DNA of 64,000 nt from Rhyacichthys aspro (taxonomy: Eukaryota; Chordata; Actinopteri; Gobiiformes; Rhyacichthyidae): assembly GCA_036850595.1 (NCBI GenBank), contig CM072163.1, forward strand, positions 2,575,833-2,639,832, given 5' to 3'. Each line of letters starts with the position of its first letter. Position 1 is the first letter of the stretch. The position numbers were made by a program, and so were the translations under genes. Positions 23,287 to 35,822 of the stretch are shown in pieces. Under the pieces are notes generated by a model. That model was not told the DNA's origin. It did not search any database and saw only the letters and a program-made list of their open reading frames with translations.

Positions 23287-24175
23287 ATCTATTAATGTCA
23301 ACCCGAAAACATTTAGAACCTGTTAAAGTCAAAATAAAATCAATGAAAACCTTTCAAAGACCAACTTAAACACCATAAAGCTTGTTAAAATTAAACTAAA
23401 ACTGCTCTAGACCACATATGTCAAACTCATTTAGTAGGTGATGTTTTTGGAACTGGGTTTTAGATGGATTTGAACAGGTTTTTCAACTAAAACCTGTTTA
23501 AAACCATGTAGAATCAGTTCAGTTCCATCTAAAACCTGTTCATATCCAACCAAAACTTGCTCAAATCCATCTGAACCTCTTCAAATCCAACCAAAACCTG
23601 CTCAAATCCATCTAGAATCAGTTCAAATCCATCTAAAACCTGTTCAAATCCAACCAAAACCTGCTCAAATCCATCTAAAACCTGTTAAAATCCAACCAAA
23701 ACCTGTTCAAATCCATCTAAAACCTGTTCAAATCCATCTGAACCTTTTCAAATCATACCAAAACCTGCTCAAATCCATCTAAAACCTTTTCAAGTCTGAC
23801 TAAAACCTGTTCACGTCCATCTAAAATGTTTAAATCCAACTAAAACCTTCTCAAATCCATCTTAAACCTGTTTATATCCAACTAAAACCAGTTTTCAAAG
23901 TAGAAAATTAATGTTAAAGATAACTTTTTTAAGATGAAATCTCACATTCAAAATTAAAGCTGAGAGGATTCTTATGAACTATTACCTAACCCCTCACCAC
24001 TTTGAGTTTGACACCATTGTCTTAGACCCATTAAAGTCCAACAAGAAGCACTTAAAGTGTATTTAACTTAAACTTAACTCACTTTAGACCAGTTTTAGTC
24101 CATAATCATTACTGTATTTGTAGGTTGGAGAAACAAATATGGTGTTATATGGTTAGTAATGTTTGAGAATCACTG
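23287..24175 (+). mobile_element. Older hAT-like repeat, interrupted by a younger element
   Basis: The two flanks (23287-23412 and 24020-24175) together match 55665-55883: CATTTAGAACCTG, AAGACCAACTTAAACA, ACTAAAACTGC and then GCACTTAAA, AACTCACTTTA and CATTACTGTATTTGTAG. The right end GTTTGAGAATCACTG is the inverted form of a common hAT terminus (CAGTGNTTCTCAAAC). The left terminus is not seen. Confidence 0.65.
23413..24019 (+). mobile_element. hAT-like element with 21-bp array, exact ends and target duplication
   Basis: 607 bp, from CACATATGTCAAACTC to GAGTTTGACACCATTG; these ends match in inverted orientation at 12 of 16 positions. It contains a plus-orientation array (about 23480-23890) and the subterminal AAGATGAAATCTCACATTC. 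Flanking 8-mers are CTCTAGAC (23405-23412) and TCTTAGAC (24020-24027). The paralogous uninterrupted site at 55775-55782 reads CCTTAGAC, so the insertion limits are seen directly. No transposase. Confidence 0.88.
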
Positions 24176-25101
24176 GTTTAAGGTAAATATTTAGGTAAAA
24201 ATAATCACATTTGTTTTTATTTTCACATCCGATTACCTTTTTTGCCGCAACACCATCACTTCTCTGTCAAACTCCTCCAGATGTGAGCTCATCCCCGAAG
24301 AAAAACTCCCATTCAAATCCCACCATTTGTTCTTTTTTTTTCCCTGTCAATAAAGCTGATGTCTTCTTCATCTCCTCTCTGTCCTCCACCAAACTGCCAA
24401 CTGCTGAATTATTATCACCGTGGCAGTTGTTGTTTGATGTTCTCGCCGCAAATGTTCCCAGCTCTGCTCCGGGAGTTAATACTTTGTGCAGCTTCAGGCA
24501 CCATTTTTCTCTCACAGACGACGCGCCGAATAAAAGAGACAGCCATCAGCTTCCATCAATAAATTATAATGTCTGGCAGTGTTTGTCTTCAGAGCCAGGT
24601 GTGAGTTATTACTCGGCGAGAAACAGGACGGAGCATCGCGGAGTCAGCTGCTGCTATTAGCTTCAGTTTTGTAGCTTTAGACAAAACATTAGAGCAATCT
24701 GGGACATAAAGATACCGTTTTCCATTTACAACATACTGTAGATGGGACTGTATTATGAGCTGAGGAGATATATACGTAGGAAATGTTGTTATACCATTAT
24801 GAAGCATTACACTATTACCTGTCTACAACCGATACCTCTGGGCTTGAGGTGAGACGCTAATTCAAAGGGCAAATAAGGATTTCAGCTCTTCTTCTGTTCA
24901 GACACAGCTTTTGTTCATTATATAGAGTAGCTAACGTGAGCCTAGAGACAAATATGAGGTCAATCTGAGGTGGATATTTCAAATCGTAGGAATTAGATGC
25001 ATTTCCGTGAACTTATCAACAAATTAATAAACCTTTTCAGGGTTTTATTTGACTATTTATCTGATGAAATATAAAACATGGGTATAAAAATGTGACAAAA
25101 A
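24176..25101. other. Gene-free stretch
   Basis: The plus-strand frame at 24211-24660 (149 codons) overlaps similar-length frames in other phases, begins in T-rich sequence and has no domain I recognise; it is not accepted. Sequence around 24400-24580 is balanced and may be conserved non-coding DNA. Confidence 0.35.
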
Positions 25102-25490
25102 ACTTTAGAATTAAGGATTTTAATAGATGTGAAGGATTTTGTCCAATCACAGCTCGCTTCAGGTAAAAAGGAGCGCTCCCATTGGTCGAAACAATGGAGG
25201 ATCGAGGAAATAAACCAAGGAAATGGGTTATTCTGTTGGAAATACGTCTTATTTTACAGAGAAACAGGTCAAAAAAGATAAATTACAGGATCACTACAGT
25301 CTATAACGGTAAACTCCAAAGATAAACGTTTCAGGTTAGATCTAAACTTTGATTTAATGGAATGTATTAGTATTTTTGGTAAAAATTGGTCCAGTTTTAC
25401 CTTTTTTTAATCAAAGAAGCAAGTTGGAGGAGAGTGGAGTCTGAAACTGGGACAAAAAAACAAACAAAATCAGATACAGCAGCTTTAAGA
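25102..25490 (-). mobile_element. Family M, second subfamily (minus)
   Basis: Shares the inverted core GGAGCGCTCCCATTGGTCGA with the classic copies but differs on both sides: CCAATCACAGCTCGCTTCAGG on one side and AACCAAGGAAATGGG on the other. The end with GGAGGAGAGTGGAGTCTG matches classic copies again. CCAAT boxes occur in both directions around the core. Confidence 0.72.
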
Positions 25491-27552
25491 AGGTTTCTAT
25501 TGTGTGAGAATGCAAACTCTGCATATTTTATGCTTTGTGTTTGTGTTTATTCATCACTGTTTGTCTTTTACAGTGAATAAATCAGCCTCTTTAAAGGAAA
25601 ACTGAAAGATTAATTCAATCAGAGCGACCTGCTGGATTTCCTTAGGTTGAAATAACTATTAATTCCCAGCTCATACGATGTTAAATCCTCATAATTAAAA
25701 CTGTATATTGAGCATATAATTGGATCTCAATCATCTGTGTAATGAGAGGCTGCTAAAAAACATCCGAAGATCTGATCAAACCTGTTTTTTGAGTCGACGG
25801 GGTCAGGCTCTGAGCGACGAGTAAATGTCTGTGAAGTGAGGAGGAACCCGAGCACATGTTTTGGATCTAAAGATGAGCCAGATACGACCGCCAATGGATT
25901 TTTATCCCCGTCCCGGGCTGCGTGTCAGCGGAGCGAGGCGGCGTGAGCGCTGATAATTTATATCCGCGAATGGAAGGCTTACTGCGCAGCGAAGGAGAGT
26001 GGGCATGACTCAAGGGAAGCTCTGTTGTGAGAAAACTGAAAACAGGAGGAAGGGAAGGAGACGGGGCTTGACCTGAGCCGAACGGGACGGGCCCCGGAGG
26101 TCGGTCAGGCCTGTGATTACTGCCCCTGGAGGGACACAGTCGGACGAAGATGATCCGACTGTGAACCAGAGACGAAACAAATACAAACAGTTGATGGTGG
26201 CGTTTCTCTTTTTGGTTTGTGTCTTTAATCGTGTCTCAAAACTGTCACAAAACCTGGAAATTTACAGTAGCTTTCAGTCACAAAAAATAAAAAATCCTTG
26301 GAAAAAATGCATATTGTCCCTGAACTGTTGCCTTATAGCTCTAGTATTCTATTGTTATTCTGATTCTATTGTGAACTTTGATGTTAAATATTTGTCATTT
26401 GATAGGTTTGAGCTAAACATATACTTGTTCCTGAAGAAAATGCTGTCCTGAATTAACAAGTCCTGTGTATTTCCTAAAACACACTGATTGCAATACACCA
26501 AAAAGGACTTAAAGTACAAGTTTATATGTTGAATTTAAATGTACTGTCGCATTGGTGCCACTATCAGTTTAATTTGGTCGTGCATTAATGTCAAATACAG
26601 CTCTAATTGTTGAAGAAAAGAGCTGCTGGTTTATTTCACAGCCTGAATAAAGAATTACGAATTAAGAGATTCAGTTTGATGCTGGATCTCAGAAGCACAA
26701 ACTAACCTGGAGGAAACCTGAGGAAGTGAGAACGAAGGAGAAAGATGGAGGGAGTGCACTCTTCTTTGTGTCGGAGGCTGAGGAGGTGGCATCAGAGCTG
26801 GTCTGAAGGACAAATCTGAGTCTGGAGGCCACAATCACGGCCGTCCACTGCACCGTGAACCGTAGCCCAGACCCTGACCTGTTTAGAGGAAGCTTAAGGG
26901 GGAAAAATAAAGAAAAAAACTGCATTTCACTCACTATATTCAGATAGAATCTATTATCATGTTCAGGAAAGCACAGTTCAGAACCAATGTCAAACAGAAA
27001 TGAGTCGAAAACATGTGAATCTACAGGTAGCTTTAAGAAAATTAAAAAGAAAAAGATATTATACAAAGCTGTAAAATAAATGTAAAAAGGATCAGCGCAA
27101 TAATCATAAGTTCCATCCGACATCTTTTTCTTTAAATATTGCTTATGCTATAATTTAATTTTCGTTTCTATGTTTGTTTGTAAATGGTCTTTTTTCCTTT
27201 CTTTCTTTTGAAAATTACCAAATTAAACTAACAAACTAAACTAACTAATGCGTGACAAACCTCAGTATGAGCTGCAGAAACAGTACGAGCCGTGTACAGT
27301 GTGTGCAGTCGACTGAAGGATTTGGGCCGTGCTTCCTCGACACATTGTGACACTGGCGACATTATTCCAGCAGTAATGGATTAGCCTCTCGCCTCAGTGT
27401 GGAGCTGCCGATAAGGCCCCCCGGCTCTGCTCCGGGACGGGCTGCCACCCTCCGCCTCGTGTCACCGCGTCACTGATAGCTTCTTTAATGAAGATAAGCT
27501 TCTGGGCTGAGTTTACGAGCGACTGGCAGAAAGTGACAGAAAACACAGCCCC
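25491..27552. other. Gene-free stretch
   Basis: About 25850-26110 and 27290-27480 are GC/CpG-rich islands without a recognised gene. Frames at 26113-26451 (+) and 26689-27123 (-) have no recognised domain. The latter covers balanced sequence near 26700-26880 that could hold an unrecognised exon, but no splice pair is convincing. Confidence 0.35.
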
Positions 27553-28180
27553 GTCCTGCTTCTGGATGTCCTGCCTCTGGATGTCCCGCCTCTGGATGTC
27601 CACGCTCTGCCCCGACCTGCCTCTGGATGTCCACGCTCTGCCCCGACCTGCCTCTGGATGTCCACGCTCTGCCCCGACCTGCCTCTGGATGTCCACGCTC
27701 TGGATGTCCACGCTCTGGATGTCCCCGCTCTGGATGTCCCCGCTCTGGATGTCCCCGCTCTGGATGTCCACGCTCTGGATGTCCACGCTCTGCCCCGTCC
27801 TGCCTCTGGATGTCCCCACTCTGGATGTCCCCACTCTGGATGTCCCCACTCTGGATGTCCCCACTCTGGATGTCCCCACTCTGGATGTCCCAACTCTGTC
27901 CCGCCTCTGGATGTCCACACTCTGGATGTCCACACTCTGGATGTCCACACTCTGGATGTCCACACTCTGGATGTCCACACTCTGGATGTCCACACTCTGG
28001 ATGTCCACACTCTGGATGTCCACACTCTGGATGTCCACACTCTGGATGTCCACACTCTGGATGTCCACACTCTGGATGTCCACACTCTGGATGTCCACAC
28101 TCTGTCCCGACCTGCCTCTGGATGTCCACACTCTGTCCCGCCTCTGGATGTCCACACTCTGTCCCGACTCTGGATGTCCG
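27553..28180. repeat. 15-bp minisatellite, about 40 units in homogenised blocks
   Basis: The unit is CTCTGGATGTCCACA with sequence variants grouped in runs: CACGCTCTGG first, then CCCCGCTCTGG, CACGCTCTGG again, CCCCACTCTGG (about five) and CCACACTCTGG (about thirteen). Longer units inserting TGCCCCGACCTGCC or TGTCCCG occur at both ends. With a period divisible by three, several frames on both strands are open throughout (repeats such as WMSTL and SGCPH). None should be read as a protein gene. Confidence 0.96.
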
Positions 28181-28206
28181 AAAATGAATGAATGAAACTA
28201 AATTCA

Positions 28207-28326
28207 TTTGCTTTGGAACTGCTTTTCCAGTTCTCTCTCCAAGACCCGGATGTGCAGCTGAAAAAACTGAATTGTAGAACTGAAATTGAAAGTGTTAAAG
28301 AACTGGAAAAGCAGTTCCAAAGCAAA
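28207..28326. repeat. 28-bp perfect inverted repeat with 64-base loop
   Basis: The arms 28207-28234 and 28299-28326 are exact reverse complements, containing GCTTTGGAACTGCTTTTCC and its inverse. The RNA of either strand would form an uninterrupted 28-bp stem. Complementarity stops sharply at both edges. Confidence 0.9.
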
Positions 28327-30640
28327 AAAAATAAAAAAATAAACAGTTTCAAAATATACGTTCATTTTCAATTTACTGCAATTTATTTACAAACAAATGC
28401 TTTTCAAATTACACTTTTAAAATTCTGTTTTTAAAAGCATTCATTAAACTTGAGAAATTCAAAAAGAATATGCAGTTTCACTTCCTTGTGGCACAAATCT
28501 CAGCCCATACATTGCAGATTTCTGAAACATTTACTTTTAAGACACACCAGTAAAAGTAAATTTTATCTGAACAGTTCAAGACCAGTTCAAACGGGGCATA
28601 TTTTATCTTAAAGCAGCCATTTCATGAGCTTCAGAGGAAATTTTTGGCTAAAATAGACAAATTCAAAGAGGTTTACTATTAATATTGACAAGTGTTGAAT
28701 AATGTTTCACTAGATTTTTCCTCAATGCCTCTTGAACCTTGAAACGAACACACATAATTACACATAGTTATGGATATAGCGCTAAAATCAATATTTAATG
28801 ACAATTTTAAGTATTTATTTGACCATCCAGTCATTTGTCAGAAATAAAGGTCACAAGACGGTTTAAACTGAATCAAAAATGGTCTCTACACTGTTCACTG
28901 TCCATTTTTAAATCAAAGTAAGGTGTGGTCCCTAAAATGGAAACCTTACTAGTGTAAAAGTGAGCAGTGAGTCCTCCCTATCTGTTGGTGGCGCTGTTTT
29001 CTAGACTCTGATCCCGGTCGAGGCTTTTTGGTGAAATGGTGAAATCTGCAGCCACCAGAGATTCAATTAGAGTGGACAGAGGAGACAGATTACACAGCGG
29101 GTGATATATTACAGCTCTGTCAAAAAGAGACACACAAAATGGCCTCGGTGACACACAAAATGGCCCCTGGCGTAACGCTGTAGCAGAGTCTGCACCGGTC
29201 TGACAGCCGGGCCGGCCAAGACCGTTTTAGGCCATTACCCTTCGCAGCAAAAAATCCAACGGGCTCCATCGAGAAGAGGAGCTGTGGTTTACGTCTGTGT
29301 CTGTCGGCAAAAGAAAACATCTGTGGAAGAAACATACCGCCATAAGAATAAAATCACAAAATAACTGAGTAGATTTAGTCTGAACCAGCTCTAATCCATC
29401 CAAGACTTCACAAAACCTCTCTGAATTCTTTCCATTTCCATAAACAGGTTTAATTAGCATTTTAATTACAAATTTTATGGCTTATGCATGGAAGGAATTA
29501 CTACTTCTTTTCATAAACTTTTCTATAACAAATGTCTAATGTCTCACCTTTTCATAGTTTTATAGAGCAATATCTGGAGATGTGTATATTATGAATTTAA
29601 GACAATCAAAAATTGTTTTGATAAATGTCTGGAGGTTCCCAGTCTCCAGAACATATTCAAGAAAAGGTTTTTACAAAGCATCTGGACGTAGGTTTGAGGT
29701 GAAGACGTTTCATCCGAGGGACTTTCTCAGTTCTGATCTGCTCTGACAAATGACAAAAGAATTGAAAACAGCAGTTGATCTTCACAAATGTTTTCCATTA
29801 TCGTCTGTGGTGGAGAGGTTAGGGTCTCTGTACTGGTCCCTATACCAGGTAAATAGCATCTGGTGAAAAAACATTGCCAAGAACGACTTCTCTTTGGTGA
29901 AAAAGGCGACAAAAGGCACTTGCGATCTTGTGAACCACCGAAAATTGACCTTAATCCTATAATTTCAAAGCAAATTGTGGTCATAGAGACACAATAATGA
30001 GTGAAAAATGGCTTTGTCCCTACATTTCTTCACCTGACTGTACCACAAACACTTTATTTTATATGAAAAGCATTCAGTGAGAACTTCAAACCAATGTTTC
30101 TCCAGATTGCAGCTGCGTCACGGCTCGATGTAGAATCACACATTCATGACTGCTCGCTACATGTGAGCAAACCTTTAGATTGTGCTATTTCTCGTCTGAT
30201 TGAGCTTCTGAGAACGGACACAAAGCGGAGAAAAAACACAGACCGGCATCTCCCCTTCTTTCTTCAGATTAGATTAAGTCCCTCAGCGGCCTGCTCCCAG
30301 CGAGGCTCAGCAGACGAAAGCTCCTAAAATGAGGTGTCATTGTGAATTAGAGTCGCAGCTGAGGCCCGCGGCGTCGGCCTGCTGCTGGACCGGCCCGTCC
30401 AGGTGGCACCCGCTGTAATGCCTCCTGATCTGGGACCTGTTAAGTGACAGAAATTGGTGCTGATGTGGTGTTTGTGTCAGGAGATGAAGCTGGGGCAGAC
30501 ACATCCCTCCCCCAATACCTTTATGTTCCCGACAGCCACAGAAGACGAGGCTAGAGCCAGATGCATTTGTAGTAAAGCTGTCTGTGAAAACAAAGAAAAA
30601 TATACGTTTAGATTCTGTTAAAAGTCCATGACCTGATTTT
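28327..30640. other. AT-rich gene-free stretch
   Basis: No gene recognised. A small tandem duplication of GACACACAAAATGGCC lies at 29128-29166. About 29680-29740 contains GAAGACGTTTCATCCGAGG and CTCAGTTCTGA, a motif I associate with teleost retroelement fragments, but no longer homology is visible. About 30290-30560 is GC-rich. Confidence 0.35.
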
Positions 30641-31120
30641 TTTTTACTGTTCCATTTAGTTTTTCAGTGTAATCTCCTAAAGTTTATTGTAACAGGAATC
30701 ATCTGAAAAAATGAGACCTTAAGACGTGATCTAGTCTTTATAATTAAGGATTTTAATAGAAATAAGGGGATTTTGTCCAATCACAGCTCACTTCAGGTAA
30801 AAAGGAGCGCTCCCATTGGTCGACACTGATGTCAACAACGAAGGAACAAGGAAATAAACCAAGGAAATGGGTTATTCTGTTGAAAATACGTCTTATTTTA
30901 CAGAGAAACAGCTCAAAAAAGATAAAAATAGAGAAATTAAACATGGATTAATGCTGGAAATGCTTCGAGATAATGACAGGATCACTACAGTCTACAGTAA
31001 ACTCCAAAGATAAATGTTTTTTGTGGTGAAAAAATGGTCTGGTTTTACCAAATATTAAATAAAAGAAGGAGGAAAAGTTACCACGCTGCTGTTAAGGCTG
31101 AAACCAGGACAAAAAAAAGC
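30641..31120 (-). mobile_element. Family M, second subfamily, near-complete (minus)
   Basis: Runs from TTTAGTTTTTCAGTGTAATC through ATGAGACCTTAAGACG, TCACAGCTCACTTCAGG and the core GGAGCGCTCCCATTGGTCGA to AACCAAGGAAATGGG and CAGAGAAACAGCTC. Closely matched by 54069-54540. No open frame of interest. Confidence 0.78.
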
Positions 31121-34100
31121 TACACACAGTTTGTTTTCACTGTATGTACACTTGTGAATGTTTTCAAATTATGACAGTAAAGTCTACCACAAAAGTATGT
31201 GCAACAAAAAACTAGAGAAGAACAGAAGAGTTCAAATATATGTGACAGGAAGCATTCAAAAGTTCAATATTGTGCTTGTTAAAAAGAGCTGGAGGCTTTC
31301 CTCTGGGCCCCTCACTTCACAGAGGAACGAGTCCCCAGCGGCACGCACTAATCACCAGTAAACAACCAAACTGAAGAGAAGTCTGAAAATAGAGGCTAAG
31401 ACTGTGAAGCTTTTGGGTTTAGATACAGAACATACAGTAGGTGCTGCACGGGACTGTTTATGTTTATGTGAAGGAGGTTAAAGAGCGATCCGCTAACACA
31501 AAATCTAGAAGATGTCCACGTTCTCCTTCAATAGTGATGCTTTTTATTGTTGGATTGGAGCGCAAAACCGACTGAGACAGGACATTAATGAGTCAAAGTC
31601 GCAGTAATATCATGTAAAGGAGAATAAAAAAGACATTGATGAGACAGGCACAGCTTATTCCCAGTAAAAATGACTGATATTAGCTGGTTTCTGTGCTGTC
31701 TCAGTCAATCCTCTGCTTTTACTGCAGCTGCCACACCTTTTTAACACCTTTTCTTTTCTTTACATCGTTCTCAGTGTCACTTAGAGGCTGTATGTGCAAC
31801 AACTTACCAAATCTGGAACGATAGTGTCGTGGGTTGGCCTCCCGTTTACTTCGAAGCCTCCACAAAAACACAAAATTGTGAATCCGGCCGAAGAGGTGTT
31901 TTTGTTCATCGTTTTCGTCCATTCTTTAAGCAGACACACAGACAAACTGACTCGTGATGTAGGTTTTCATCCAAAAACTAAATGTCTGTTTGAGTTTTGG
32001 AGGATAACTCTAAACAGGAGCAGAGGCTGGAGGCTGTTGGTAGAAGAAGAAGTAGAAGATAAGTATTCAAAATGAACCTGAAGATCTGACAAAGAGCTTC
32101 TTCTGCTTCTTTTGCTTTTATTGGAGGCTGGCCACCAACTGATAGGTGCCTTTACCGCCACCTACTGGACTGGAGTGTGGACAGGAGATGAGCAGTAACA
32201 AAACCAAAGGAGAAAAAAACAAACAAAAACTAAATTCTATTCATAAGTCCTGTAATTGTTAAATAATGTGACCTTTGAGAGATTCTGTGAAGGGGATGAG
32301 CTTCAGGTTTTGGTGATGGTCCAGAGACAAAAACAAAGAAGAACATGACGGAAAAAAACAAAAAAACAAAAAAAAAACATAACAAAAACGACACTCCTAA
32401 CAAATGTTTTAGATACTGTGCTTTGCTTTTGACATAGAGCCTTGTAGCTGCCGATATGAAGTTGTATTTTAGCATCTAGACATGTAAACGAATGAATTCA
32501 CAGATTAATTTACAGTTTTAAATTAATCCCCAGATGCTTTTAACTGAACCAAACCAGACAAATAACAAACAAACCAAGGACTCTCCACACTGACCTTGAC
32601 ACGTTCAGTGACACTCTGTAAATCCCACTGTCGCTCGCGGGAGCCGCTCGTCCTCGCTGCTTCCGTGTTCCTACCCCGAGTCATGTTCGGGAGGCGACGC
32701 GTGACAGGCCCCTCTCACAAATACTCAGACTCGTAAAAAGCCGAGGTGTGAATGAGCCCCGGCCGAGCGTTAGCGCTTTCTGAAATTATCGCAGGAAGTC
32801 GGAGGAGGATCTGCAGCCGGTGCAGCTCCGTCATGGATTTAGTCAAGAAAACAGCAGTATCGTCAGGAGCTGGTTGTCAAAGTGGGAAAGGCATTAGGGG
32901 CAAGAAATAATACAACTTTATTTTCTTGTGGCAATAATGTCAGTAATACAAAAATATAATTAAATGGATGCCCTTCCTGATGCATCTTCTCTATTTATCC
33001 AGGATTTGACTGGTATAAACTACACTGACTCCACTTTTATCATCTTCATTTACAGTAAAATACAGTATTATATTGAGAACAGGAGAACAATTACTCTTAT
33101 GGCAGTATCTGATGAGGTCAAACAAGTTAAAAGGCTCCAATACTTGAACTGAGGTGTCATGAAAGGATCTTTTAGCTCCAGAAACCAAGGCTGTTTTCTT
33201 CTACTTTGTTCTTTTACTTCATGTATTGGTAGTCCTTCAGATACCTGCCTGGAAAGTACGTAACGTTGTCTATTCTTAAACGTACTTAAAGTGAGTATAA
33301 GTGGAGATATGGGAGAAACTAGAAACTAATAATTTTGCTCCTGAGAAAAGGATAGAATAGACTTCAATCCAAATATTAGGCAGCTGTTTGCTTTGTGTTT
33401 AAGTTTAGAAGTAATTTCTGATATTTTAAGGAAAGGTAGTTTATAAACCTGTTCCCAGTACCTTACATTGTTGGGAAAATAAATATCTTTGGTTCCATTT
33501 GTGTAATATTTTGGTTAGCACTTGAACAAACACCCTAAAATTTCCAAACTAAAAGACACTGCTGTTGAAGTTAGAATAATTAATCATTCAAAACATTCAA
33601 TACAAATCTGATCTTGGTAAATATAGTGGTCAAAGTTTATAATAAAATCAACAAAACTCATCTCCATTTTAAGTTGTTTTATGAATCTCGGTGCTTGGTT
33701 TGCACTTTCTTGTTGATTCGGTGCTGTTTTCTGCAGTATTTAGACGTTAATGTAAACTATTTGAGTTGTCGTTGAGGGAATAATCCGTCGTCAGCTGTCA
33801 CAGATCCAGAGATCTGCTCGGCTGACGATACACTTTCAGCAGACACTGTTGCTTAAGAAACAGAGAGAGAGAGAGAAAAAAGTTAAATATTATTGAGCAT
33901 AATGCATTCACAGAGGTGGGAAGGCGGCTGGGGTTATAATTGAAAATGAGCTGGAACTGGCTGACAAAAGCTCCGCTGAAGTGATTATCTTTTATTCATT
34001 AGAATTTCAATCTTCTGAGGCCCTGCCACGAGGAAAATTGGAATTCACTGTCACCACTGCTCCTTCGCTTTTGTGATTCAAACAAAATGTGTGCTCTATT

Positions 34101-35822
34101 CAGCCCCGCACAATGCACCGAACATGAAACCACACCGAGAGATTGGAGAAATATGACCCAAACCTGACGTGAAAAAGATCTGTGACTATGTTTCTGAAAA
34201 AAAAAACAGAAAAAAAAACCGAAAGTGGTTCATTGATTCGAACATGTTCAAAGTTGACACCCAGCACTTTTTTGTTATTGTTAAAACCCAAATCCAACAG
34301 AAGTTTGATATCAAAGGAAAGTGATATTTGATTATTGTAATGGATTTATGCATTACTACTTTTATATTGTGCTTTTTCTAACTGCATCCTTTCTTACCTC
34401 TTTATCAGAAGGACCTCTTAATAAAAAGTGAGGAGATTACCACCTGAACTTTTCTGAAAACGTCCGACTGAAGCTGATCTCTGTGTGATGAGTTTGTGAT
34501 GAGTTCGAAGTGACTCTGCTTCAACTATTATTCCATAAAAATCTGCACAAAGCACAATTTAAAGTCACTGCTCTAGAGCCACAGCAGCTTTTATTTGTCA
34601 CTGTTAATGTTCGCTGCAGTAAAAGACCACTTTGTGCACATTTGTGAGAAACAAAACTTAGAGGTTTGTTCTTTAATTGCATGTTGTTGTTTTACTCACG
34701 CAGCTTTTTGTCTTTAATACCCACTAATTCATAAAAAGGATTTGATCTCTGTTGGATTATTTGACCAGACCAGGACCAGACCAGGACTATGGGTGGATTA
34801 CAGAGCTGATATTATTTATTGAATACATGTTCTCTCTCTCGGTTTCTGATGATGATTTTTAGTTTCATTCAAAGCTCTTTATTACAAACAGACAGACATT
34901 TATTGGTTTAGTCACTCTGATTTTTCTGTAAATTGTCCAGTTTGTGAGCCTCATTAAACTCAGTGGAGGATAAGATGTGCTTGTTCTAGTCTATTATTGG
35001 GAAGTGTAGTTTTTATCAAGACGATTTGTTTTACTGTAGCTTCTCCCGTTGTTTCCTGCTGAGGTTTTGGAGTCAGATTTGTCGAAAAGATCAATCAATA
35101 AGGAACCTCTTAACTTCTTTCTGTTGACTCCATGACATAGTTCACAAATGCTAAGGAATCAGGAGCTGTTATTTTTAGGTTTCCAGATTCTGAGCCTCTT
35201 TCTGATGCTGCATTGTTGCTTTTCAAATGATCCAAGTTAGAAAAAGCCTTGTTTATGTGCATTGATTATGTGTTAGGAAAGGAAAAAGCACTTCAAAATG
35301 TGCTAACCCCTCGTGTTAAGTTAAAGAAGAGTGTGTCCCAGTCAGACACAGCTCTAGGACTCATACTCTCACATTACAGATGCATTGAATTAACCACAGT
35401 GACATCTCGGGACCATTTGAGGTTGATCCCGGCTCCAAATGATTCAAAGCTGAGCCCAGGAGTCGTACATTGTGTTTTGTCTCAGGTCGAGGTATGAGCT
35501 CGCAGCTCAAAAAGCAATTATTCCGGGTCAGTGGTCCGCTGTCTCAGGAGAAACCGTGAGGAGTGGGACCGGCTCTTATCAGCGCTCTTTGGCTGTGTTC
35601 GTCATGAGTGGGGTGAGCGAGCAGGTTAACTATGGCTCCAAACTTAGAAAAGTACCACACACCTGCCCCCTGCCCCGATACTGGACACAGATCACAGCTA
35701 ATATTCAGATTTACACACTGCTCTTTTACTAAAGCCTTGTTTTTACTGATAGGAGTCAGTTCTGCACAGTTTGACACAAGGAACGGGTAAATATATCTGT
35801 AAATGTCTGTAAATATAAGAAT
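31121..35822. other. Gene-free stretch, several candidate non-coding blocks
   Basis: One repeat fragment near 32100 is listed separately. About 32600-32850 is GC/CpG-rich. About 33880-34080 has balanced sequence with GCATAATGCATTC, GGTTATAATTG and TTTATTCATTAG, suggestive of conserved non-coding DNA. A GA dinucleotide run lies at 33863-33878. Short frames on both strands lack domains. The rest is AT-rich. Confidence 0.35.
32090..32185 (-). mobile_element. Teleost dispersed repeat fragment (GTGGCGGTA type)
   Basis: On the minus strand it reads CCAGTAGGTGGCGGTAAAGG, then CAGTTGGTGGCCAGCC, CAATAAAAGC and AGAAGCAGAAGAAG. I recognise this order of motifs as a common fish interspersed repeat that usually runs into GAAGAAG repeats; the exact class is uncertain. 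Confidence 0.45.

Noticed and set aside
24211..24660. 149-codon plus-strand frame
   Set aside because: It starts in T-rich sequence, overlaps alternative frames, and has no domain or compositional sign of coding.
27394..28352. Overlapping frames of 177-279 codons on both strands
   Set aside because: Products of a 15-bp repeat; several mutually exclusive frames cannot all be genes and none has a non-repeat domain.
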